From Phycisphaerae bacterium (GTDB lineage: Bacteria; Planctomycetota; Phycisphaerae; UBA1845): a stretch of DNA of 12,792 nucleotides. The notes beneath the pieces were generated by a model. The model ran no database searches. It was not told the DNA's origin and was given only the letters and a program-made list of their open reading frames with translations. Each line of letters starts with the position of its first letter. Positions within the stretch are counted from its first letter, which is position 1. The DNA lies in NCBI GenBank assembly GCA_029260155.1, contig JAJDDU010000161.1:1-12792 (forward strand), in the 5' to 3' direction. Position numbers and translations under genes: made by a program. Of the stretch, positions 1 to 6,012 are shown piece after piece.

Positions 1-591
1 GTCGAAGTCGCACGTTAAGTCGCGGGCCAGCGTCATGAAATCGTTCATGGTCCAGTCGGCGTCGGGCGGATCAACGGCGCGCCCGTGAAACGTCGATGCC
101 TTCGCCAAGCACTCGGTATTGCAGTAGATCAGCAGATTGCCGCCCGCCAGCGGCATGCCGCGCAGTTGTCCGTCGGCAGCCGTGAACGACGCAACAGCCG
201 TGGATTGAAGATCGCCCGTCTCCAAAGATTCGCAGAGCGGATCGAGCGCGGCGAAGTGTCGCGACAGGCTGGTGAATGGCGCGAACTGCATCAACACCAC
301 GTCGGGCAAGGTGTCGGAGAGAATCTGCTGTCTGATTTTCGCGTCGTATCGGCCGTACCACCCTGGGACGTACTCTTGGGCGACCTGCAGGTCAGGGTGC
401 GTCTCTTCGAAGGCGTCGATGATTTGCCGCCAGAGCTCGAAATCCTCGTAGCTGCCGAAGTGTGCGAAGCGGATCGTGTTCGGGCTCACCGACGGCGTTC
501 GATAGTGCGCGCAGGTGTCCGCGAACAGCCACCATCCGACCGCGACGCCGGCAATCCCGAAGAGAGGTGTCAGGAGAGTTTTAAGGGGCAC
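1..591 (-). CDS. ABC transporter extracellular solute-binding protein, family 1 (3' end beyond window)
   Basis: The frame is open for 197 codons from a GTG at 591 to the window edge, so only the N-terminal part is seen. The start is followed by a hydrophobic stretch (TLLTPLFGIAGVAVGWWLF), a signal peptide or membrane anchor; no clear lipobox is visible. The mature part begins with TIRFAHFGSYEDFELWRQI, then ETHPDLQV, KIRQQILSDTLPDVVLM, GMPLAGGNLLIYCNTE and WTMNDFMTLARDLT. These are the typical order of blocks in periplasmic sugar-binding proteins of the MalE/UgpB class (SBP_bac_1), which deliver substrate to an ABC importer. AGGA lies about 10 nt before the GTG. The gene starts 22 bp after the 88-aa gene and probably shares its promoter. 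The substrate cannot be told, and permease genes would be expected beyond the left edge. Confidence 0.85.
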   Translation of the reverse strand, partial: MPLKTLLTPLFGIAGVAVGWWLFADTCAHYRTPSVSPNTIRFAHFGSYEDFELWRQIIDAFEETHPDLQVAQEYVPGWYGRYDAKIRQQILSDTLPDVVLMQFAPFTSLSRHFAALDPLCESLETGDLQSTAVASFTAADGQLRGMPLAGGNLLIYCNTECLAKASTFHGRAVDPPDADWTMNDFMTLARDLTCDFD

Positions 592-613
592 GCGGAACCC
601 ATCCTGACGCTCG

Positions 614-880
614 TTAGGCGGTGAGCACCTCGATGCGCGTATTGCGATCCAGCGTCAGTCGCGAGATTTCACCATCGTCTTTCTGGATCTCGATGCGCAG
701 AAGCCACAGTTTGTCGTTCTTGCCGTGCGCGAACCATGACCCGGTGGGCATGGGCTCGGTCGCAAGCACCGTTCCGATGACTTCGGTATCCCAAGCGTCT
801 ACCCGACTCTCGACGCGCTGTGTGAACTTGACCCGTACGCCTGGCAGAACATCCGCTTGATCCAAAACTACGTCCTCCAC
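614..880 (-). CDS. Conserved 88-aa protein of unknown function
   Basis: A small acidic/basic soluble protein with no signal peptide or membrane segment. The core (GVRVKFTQRVE, VIGTVLATEPMPTGSWFAHG, DKLWLLRIEIQKDDGE, LTLDRNTRIEVL) looks like a small beta-barrel. I recall similar short proteins with a TGSW-AHGK-DKLWLLR core in planctomycetes, but no function is known to me. The start is ambiguous. The GTG at 880 has no good ribosome binding site, whereas GGAGG at 875-879 lies 8 nt before an in-frame TTG at 865, which would give an 83-aa protein beginning at the LDQADVLPG segment. It is the first gene of a probable two-gene unit with the solute-binding protein and sits just below a strong promoter. 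Confidence 0.7.
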   Translation of the reverse strand: MEDVVLDQADVLPGVRVKFTQRVESRVDAWDTEVIGTVLATEPMPTGSWFAHGKNDKLWLLRIEIQKDDGEISRLTLDRNTRIEVLTA

Positions 881-910
881 CGATTGCCAAGAATGAACAT
901 CTCTGGCTGG

Positions 911-938
911 ATTATAGTGGCACTTCGCGCCATGCCAA
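911..938 (-). promoter_or_regulatory. Sigma-70-like promoter for the 88-aa gene and the solute-binding protein
   Basis: On the minus strand a -35 box TTGGCA (933-938, 5 of 6 to consensus) is separated by 16 bp from a perfect -10 box TATAAT (911-916). Transcription would begin near 904, leaving a short leader of about 24-39 nt before the candidate starts at 880 and 865. Confidence 0.6.
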
Positions 939-949
939 CGGTCGCGCGC

Positions 950-978
950 ATGACGCAGCGCTCTGGTGAGACTAAGAT
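950..978 (+). promoter_or_regulatory. Possible sigma-70-like promoter for the TPR-metallopeptidase gene
   Basis: ATGACG (950-955, 4 of 6 to the -35 consensus) lies 17 bp before TAAGAT (973-978, 4 of 6 to the -10 consensus). Transcription from near 985 would exclude the upstream candidate start at 966 and fits translation from 1020 or 1041. It lies back to back with the minus-strand promoter, only 11 bp apart. Confidence 0.35.
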
Positions 979-1040
979 ATCACGGTCACCCGGTCGATAG
1001 GACAGCGCGGGGCTGCCGCATGCGAAGGGAACCGTGGCGA

Positions 1041-3893
1041 ATGTTAAGTCGTTTTCTCCCAGTTGTCGGGCTGTTTGTCATTTGCAACGCGGTCCGCGCG
1101 CAGGATGCGTCGGAAGATCGAATTCGCATCGCGGCTGCACTGCAGGCGGCGGACGAACTTAGAAACGAGGGTTCGTACGAGGACGCGTTGGGGGCCTACG
1201 AGGGCATTTCCCAGTCGGTCGCTGCTGTGTGTGGGATGGCTTATTGCCATTTGCGGACGGGGCATTACGAGGAAGCCGAGAATGTCCTAGATGGAATTCG
1301 CGCCTCGGGTGAGGACTCCAGCGAGTGGCATCGGGCGATGGCCGACGTGCTCGCGATCACAGGCCGGTATCATGCTGCGATTACGCATGCTCGCCGGGCG
1401 CTCGCGATCAACGCCGATGACTGCCGAGCACGATACGCACTGGGGCAATTGTATGAGCAAGTCGGTGCGCGGGAGGATGCAGTCGAAGCGTATAGGTTCT
1501 TCGACGCGTTGCTTGCGAAAGGAGTTCCGAAGAACGCAGCCGACTTGACGGCGGCGGCAGGCGGGTTTCTGCGGTTCAGCGTCATGACGCGGCACCCGAA
1601 TCTCAGTGAGCGAACGCGCTTCGTGGTTCGGGATCTCTATCAACAAGCGTATCAGCGAATCGATCGAACGTACTGGCCCGCCCGGCTCGCGGCGGCGGAC
1701 TTGCTGCGGACCAAGTCGCGCAAGAAAGATGCAGCCGAAGACTACCAGGCTGCGTTGAAGATCAACGGGCACCTCGCCGCCGCCCATGCGGGATTGGGTT
1801 TTCTGGCGTTGGACGGATGGGACTTCGAAGCCGTCGAAGAGCACATGGCGATGTCCCTGAAGTGCAATCCGCGATCACTTCGAGCGATACACCTTGAGGC
1901 GGCGTTGAACCTGACGCTGCGACGCTACGAAGATGCGAAGGCGGCAGCGTTGCGCGCGTTGGACGTGAATTCGAACGATGTCGCGAGCTTGGGTTACGCG
2001 GCGGCGGCGTGTGTAGGCCTCAACGATGCAGCCCGTGTCGAGGTGTTTCGCCGTCGTGCCTATGCGATCAACCCGAGGCCCGCAGACTTCCATCGCATTG
2101 TGGGCGACACGTTGAGCGCTCTGCGACAGTACGGGGATTCTGAAAGCGCGTACCTGTTGGCGATCGAGGCCGACCCGACCGATCCGCGTCCGCGAACGGA
2201 ACTTGGGCTGATGTACATGCAATGGGGCGAAGAGCGCAAGGCCGACGCCGCGCTGGCGACTGCGTGGGAGCTTGATGACTTCGACGATCGTACGCTGAAT
2301 ACGCTTAGTTTATTGTCCGGCATGCACGCCTTCAGCCGACTTGAGACGGAACACTTCATTATCAAATACGACGCTTCGGTGGACGCGGTTCTGCCCGCCT
2401 ACCTCGCCAGTTACCTTGAGGAGATTCACGAAGAACTGGCGGAGGACTATGAATGGACGCCCTCCGCCAAGACCATCATCGAACTGTTTCCGACGCATCG
2501 CATGTTCGGCGTGCGGATTACCGGCAAGCCGTGGATTCACACCGTCGGGGCGTGCACCGGTAGGGTGATCGCTCTGGAATCGCCGCGTGACCACCCGCAA
2601 TTGCAGGGCGCTTACAACATCGCGCGCGTGCTGCGACACGAGTACACGCATACCGTCACTCTGGCTGCTACCGGCAACCGCATCCCGCACTGGTTCACCG
2701 AAGGGCTGGCTGTCATGCAGGAGGACTCACCGCGGCCGTGGTCATGGTGCGAGATTCTGGCAGGCGCCGTGCGACGCGGCGAACTGTTCACACTCGAAAC
2801 GATCGACTGGGGGTTCATGAGACCGCAAACGCGGACGGATCGCCAGATGGCCTACGCTCAGAGCGAGTGGATGTGTCGCTTCATCGTGGAGCGATTCGGC
2901 TATTCCGCCATCAACCGCATGATCGTCGCCTATCGCGATCGAAAGAGCCAACCGGAAGTTCTCACGCAGACGCTGCAATTGGATGTCGACCAGTTCGATA
3001 CAGCCTTCGCAGCGTGGGCAGCGCAGCAGGCTGCGTTGTGGGGATTGGACCTGACGCCCCCCGAAGACGCAGCCCTGCTCGGGCAGCGCGCGATCGACGA
3101 GCCCGACAACGCCGACGTACACGCCCGCCTTGCGCGCGCAGAGAACGATGCCGGCATGACTGAGCAAGCGGTCGTGACCGTTTTTCACGCCTTGCGACTC
3201 GATCCCGAAAACGTCACCGCATTGACGGTTCTCGGGGAGATCCTCTGGCTTGCGCGCGAAGAACTGGCAGATGCCGGTACGCGCGCAGCGATCGACGCGG
3301 AACTCGTGCCCGCCATGCGAAAGTTGCGCGAACTTGCCCCTTCAAGGTGGATCGCTCCAAAGGTTCTGGGAACGGTCGCACTGGAACGGCGCGATTACGA
3401 CGGCGCCGTCGAGCACTTCAAGCACTTGAAGAAACTCCTCCCGCTTGACCCGGCGTCTGATAGAGGCCTCGCAGGTATCCATCTGGCGCGCGCCGATCAT
3501 GACAAAGCGTTGCCACATCTGTTGGAATTGGCCCGGGCTGACGCCGATGACGCCGAAGTATCGGCCGCGTTGGGCATGATCTATGAACGGAGGAACAGGC
3601 TCGGCGACGCGAAGTACTGGTACACACAGTCGCTTTACGCCGACGCGTTTGCGGTCAAGACGCACGTTGATCTGGCTGACGTGTGCGAACGACTGGGGGA
3701 TAAGAACACCGCCGTGCGAGAGTATCAGGCGCTGTGCGCACTGGAACCGGACGAGGTCGCTCATTTCGAACGCGCCGTCGTTGCGCTCAATGAGATCGGA
3801 CAGCGAGAGGCCGCGAGGAAGTACGCCAAGCGAGCGGTCGCCCTCGACCCTGACTCATCCGCGCGATCGCTTCTGGGGGGCGATGATCAATGA
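1041..3893 (+). CDS. Secreted TPR-repeat protein with a gluzincin (peptidase MA-like) metalloprotease domain
   Basis: The 950-aa product starts with a standard signal peptide (MLSRFLPVVGLFVICNAVRA, cleavage before QD), so it acts outside the cytoplasmic membrane. Residues about 30-430 and 680-945 are tandem TPR helices with typical A-x-A-L/Y patterns (for example YEDALGAYEGI, EDAVEAYRFF, KDAAEDYQAALKIN). The part in between, about 434-668, is a peptidase MA-like domain: zinc motif HEYTH at 533-537 and a downstream Glu ligand in HWFTEGLA (E554). Catalytic residues appear intact, so proteolysis is plausible, though the substrate is unknown and the TPRs suggest protein partners. I chose ATG 1041 because AGGGA lies 10 nt upstream and the signal peptide then begins at once. 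ATG 1020 or the longer in-frame start at 966 would add 7 or 25 non-hydrophobic residues. Confidence 0.85.
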   Translation: MLSRFLPVVGLFVICNAVRAQDASEDRIRIAAALQAADELRNEGSYEDALGAYEGISQSVAAVCGMAYCHLRTGHYEEAENVLDGIRASGEDSSEWHRAMADVLAITGRYHAAITHARRALAINADDCRARYALGQLYEQVGAREDAVEAYRFFDALLAKGVPKNAADLTAAAGGFLRFSVMTRHPNLSERTRFVVRDLYQQAYQRIDRTYWPARLAAADLLRTKSRKKDAAEDYQAALKINGHLAAAHAGLGFLALDGWDFEAVEEHMAMSLKCNPRSLRAIHLEAALNLTLRRYEDAKAAALRALDVNSNDVASLGYAAAACVGLNDAARVEVFRRRAYAINPRPADFHRIVGDTLSALRQYGDSESAYLLAIEADPTDPRPRTELGLMYMQWGEERKADAALATAWELDDFDDRTLNTLSLLSGMHAFSRLETEHFIIKYDASVDAVLPAYLASYLEEIHEELAEDYEWTPSAKTIIELFPTHRMFGVRITGKPWIHTVGACTGRVIALESPRDHPQLQGAYNIARVLRHEYTHTVTLAATGNRIPHWFTEGLAVMQEDSPRPWSWCEILAGAVRRGELFTLETIDWGFMRPQTRTDRQMAYAQSEWMCRFIVERFGYSAINRMIVAYRDRKSQPEVLTQTLQLDVDQFDTAFAAWAAQQAALWGLDLTPPEDAALLGQRAIDEPDNADVHARLARAENDAGMTEQAVVTVFHALRLDPENVTALTVLGEILWLAREELADAGTRAAIDAELVPAMRKLRELAPSRWIAPKVLGTVALERRDYDGAVEHFKHLKKLLPLDPASDRGLAGIHLARADHDKALPHLLELARADADDAEVSAALGMIYERRNRLGDAKYWYTQSLYADAFAVKTHVDLADVCERLGDKNTAVREYQALCALEPDEVAHFERAVVALNEIGQREAARKYAKRAVALDPDSSARSLLGGDDQ

Positions 3894-3903
3894 GTGCGCC
3901 CCC

Positions 3904-3930
3904 GTCATCCCGAGTGTAGCGAGGAATGAC
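3904..3930. repeat. Short imperfect palindromic repeat of the GTCATnCC...GGnATGAC type
   Basis: Arms GTCATCCC (3904-3911) and GGAATGAC (3923-3930) pair with one mismatch around an 11-nt centre (GAGTGTAGCGA). The unit starts 10 bp after the stop of the TPR gene. Units of the form GTCATCCCGAG...GCGAGGAATGAC are familiar as dispersed intergenic repeats in many environmental bacterial genomes. Only one copy lies in this window, so its repeat status here is from recollection. It may also end or stabilise the upstream transcript. Confidence 0.5.
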
Positions 3931-4028
3931 AAGTGGCGGCCAGCCCGCTAAGCCATTGCAATGCGGTGTCGATAAATGGTAGCATCGGAGTTGGAGTGGA
4001 TATCCGCGGATCGATTCGGAGGATTCTC

Positions 4029-5060
4029 GTGCGCTACTGCGTTGTGACAACTGCCGCGATTATCGTAACCCTGATTGGCACGGTCGCGATCGCCCAACAT
4101 GGCGGCGACATTGATGCTGACGGCATCGTCGATTTGGGCGATGTCGCAGCATTCGAAGCCTGCGCCGGCGGGCCGGGTGTCCTGCCCGAGCCGGGATGCT
4201 GGGTATTTGACTTCGACCGCGATGTGGACGTCGACTTCGCCGATTACGCGGCGATGCAACGGGCGTTTGCGGTACCGCCATCAGGGTATGAACGCGTCGC
4301 GGGAATCTGGCATGGGACGGGCGAAACGCCGGACGGGCAGGAGTTTCCTTTTCGACTAACGCTCGCGCAGTGGGGCCACCGCATTTGGGGATTGGGTGAG
4401 CTGACTGTCAATCCCGGAGACCCGCTCAACGGTCGGCCGGCGTTTCACCTGGCAGGGTCGATTCACGGTGGTCGAATGGTGCTGAGTATGTCGGCCGAGT
4501 TGACCAACCTGTGCTTTGTGCACTCACCGGACGCGTATATCGCGACGATCGACCTCGATAATGTGACCGGGGCACTGACCCTCACGGATGTCGCCGCCTA
4601 CTTGCCGGCTGCGTGCGATCAAGTCGTTCGCGGGTTCTCGGCGACCCGAACGGACAGCCCGCACCAGCCGGGCAACGCCGACATTCTCGGCACGTGGGAA
4701 GGTCACATGGTGACACCGGCCGGGTGGTTTTACTCACCGATTCCATTCTGGCATCATCGCAAGTCGTTTCAAATGTTGGGACCGGCGGTCGCGGGTTGGA
4801 TGCAGGTCAGCTCCGGCGGACCGTGGGGAACCATGTCGCTTGAGTGGGATGTCCTGTCGCAACTGGCTGTTTACCGATGGGTCTGCGAATCCCGATTCAC
4901 CTACAAGGGCGTTATTGACGGCAACAAGTTCTCGGGCGTGTTCAAGTGGAGGTTCTCCAGTCCTGGCGAGGAGACCCCGGACGAGATGTTCGACGGTGTC
5001 TTCGTGTACACGCTGCGGGAGGTGTTCGTTCCACCCGAGCCGATCGTCCCGGGGTGTTGA
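4029..5060 (+). CDS. Secreted dockerin-like protein with two related beta-rich modules
   Basis: The GTG at 4029 follows a perfect GGAGG (4018-4022) by 6 nt, which sets the start and gives 343 aa. A signal peptide ends at about A22 (TLIGTVAIA, then QHGG). Next comes a dockerin-like pair of calcium-binding loops, DIDADGIVDLGD (27-38) and DFDRDVDVDFAD (61-72), joined by a linker with C45 and C57 that could form a disulfide. Loops of this form with a GGPG...PGC linker are common in Phycisphaerae surface proteins. The rest holds two modules, about 85-205 and 215-335, each opening with a G-I/T-W-x-G motif (AGIWHGTGETPDG; LGTWEGHMVTPAG) and rich in aromatic beta-strand residues, resembling a tandem duplication. 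No enzyme motif is seen. Dockerin modules usually dock to partner proteins, but no cohesin is in the window. The longer in-frame GTG start at 3933 is unlikely. Confidence 0.75.
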   Translation: MRYCVVTTAAIIVTLIGTVAIAQHGGDIDADGIVDLGDVAAFEACAGGPGVLPEPGCWVFDFDRDVDVDFADYAAMQRAFAVPPSGYERVAGIWHGTGETPDGQEFPFRLTLAQWGHRIWGLGELTVNPGDPLNGRPAFHLAGSIHGGRMVLSMSAELTNLCFVHSPDAYIATIDLDNVTGALTLTDVAAYLPAACDQVVRGFSATRTDSPHQPGNADILGTWEGHMVTPAGWFYSPIPFWHHRKSFQMLGPAVAGWMQVSSGGPWGTMSLEWDVLSQLAVYRWVCESRFTYKGVIDGNKFSGVFKWRFSSPGEETPDEMFDGVFVYTLREVFVPPEPIVPGC

Positions 5061-5362
5061 GTGGTGCGTGATCTGCAATCCCCGTCCGGTGCGGGTGTTG
5101 GGTGGCCCATCTCTTCAGAGGTGGGTGACAAGAACGCGCCGCGCAATCGCTGCTTGAGGAAAACCGTCGTTGAGGGTGCAGCGCCCTGCGATTCGCCTTC
5201 TTGACGACAGGAATCCGCCTACGTGGCTCATCGGGGCTGTTTCGCGGGCCATGTACGACCCACGGACCCCATGGAAGGCGTTGGAGGCAATCGGCGTGAC
5301 CAATTGTGCCGATGGGTACATGGACAAGTTGAGAGATAGGACGATTTCGAGGTTGTTGATCC
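5061..5362. other. 302-bp spacer without a supported gene
   Basis: Apart from the hairpin at 5106-5125, I see only a weaker 5-bp hairpin (AGGGT at 5173-5177 with GCCCT at 5183-5187). Short open frames on both strands have no recognisable domain, no good ribosome binding site and no signal peptide, and one runs into the HPP gene on the opposite strand. TTGACG near 5201 lacks a matching -10 box at normal spacing. I find no riboswitch or RNA gene that I can name. Confidence 0.4.
5106..5125 (+). other. Strong hairpin downstream of the dockerin-like gene
   Basis: CCCATCTC (5106-5113) pairs with GAGGTGGG (5118-5125) across a TTCA tetraloop, giving 8 pairs including one G-U. It starts 46 nt after the stop of the dockerin-like gene. 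There is no following T tract, so it is not a canonical intrinsic terminator; it may still end or protect the transcript, or belong to a dispersed repeat. Confidence 0.35.
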
Positions 5363-6001
5363 ATGCACGATAGTCGCTGTCCTGACCCTGTTCCGAGGCG
5401 ACGAGTATCACTGAAAACGCGTTGGTCCGTTTGGCACGCGCGGTTCAGCACCGCAGGCTTGGTTGCCCGGATGGACGAGCGGGAGGCTGTTTCAGTAGTG
5501 GCCGCGGTCCATGGCGGGCTCTCAATCCTGGCGATCGGTTTCTTCTCGTGGATCATCAATCTTCCGCTCACCTTTCCGGCGATTGCGCCATCGGCCTTTA
5601 TCCTCTTTGCCACGCCAACGACCGATTCCGCAGCGCCGCGGTCCATCATTCTTGGGCACTTCTCGGGGATGGCGTCTGGATGGGCGGCGTGGCATCTCGT
5701 AAGTGCCGTGGTCGGCGAGCCCGTGTCGATACAGAGCGGTGGTTTGGCCGCAGTCGTGAGTGCGTCGCTGGCGCTTGGCGTAACCTGTGGGCTCTTGATA
5801 CGCCTGTCATGCCCGCACCCACCGGCGTGCTCGAGCAGTTTGATCATTGCTGTGGGCGGGGTGACGGATTGGCTCGGCATTCTCGTCATCGCTGTCGCGG
5901 TCGTCTGGATAACCCTGCAAGCGGTAGCAGTAAACCGTCTCGCCGGTGTGCGTGTTCCCACGTGGTCGCCCGTCTCCCGGACAGACTCCGACGGGACGTG
6001 A
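5363..6001 (+). CDS. HPP-family integral membrane protein (possible anion/nitrite transporter)
   Basis: The 212-aa product has about five hydrophobic segments (roughly 43-65, 67-85, 95-117, 125-147, 157-190) and the signature His-Pro-Pro at 152-154 in CPHPPACSSSLIIAVGG. FPAIAPSAFILFATP and PRSIILGHFSGM match the two other conserved blocks of the HPP family. Some plant-chloroplast and cyanobacterial members carry nitrite across membranes; the role in most bacteria is unknown. In this copy the usual Gly-Ala-Thr after HPPA is Cys-Ser-Ser, a variation worth noting. ATG 5363 has GAGG 10 nt upstream; a second ATG at 5471 lacks a ribosome binding site and would trim 36 polar residues. It ends 11 bp from the converging copper ATPase gene. 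A link to the reductase at 9719 is inference only. Confidence 0.75.
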   Translation: MHDSRCPDPVPRRRVSLKTRWSVWHARFSTAGLVARMDEREAVSVVAAVHGGLSILAIGFFSWIINLPLTFPAIAPSAFILFATPTTDSAAPRSIILGHFSGMASGWAAWHLVSAVVGEPVSIQSGGLAAVVSASLALGVTCGLLIRLSCPHPPACSSSLIIAVGGVTDWLGILVIAVAVVWITLQAVAVNRLAGVRVPTWSPVSRTDSDGT

Positions 6002-6012
6002 CGACCGCTGCG

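Noticed and set aside
85..624. Plus-strand 179-codon open frame at the left end
   Set aside because: It is antisense to the solute-binding protein frame, which gives clear family motifs; the plus-strand product is Arg-rich with no domain.
5201..5230. TTGACG as a -35 box for the HPP gene
   Set aside because: No acceptable -10 box at 16-18 bp spacing.
5115..5411. Minus-strand 98-codon frame in the spacer
   Set aside because: No recognisable motif, weak start and overlap with the HPP start region; insufficient support for a gene.
4942..5961. Minus-strand 339-codon open frame over the spacer and HPP gene
   Set aside because: It overlaps two plus-strand genes with real motifs, has no domain and lacks a ribosome binding site.
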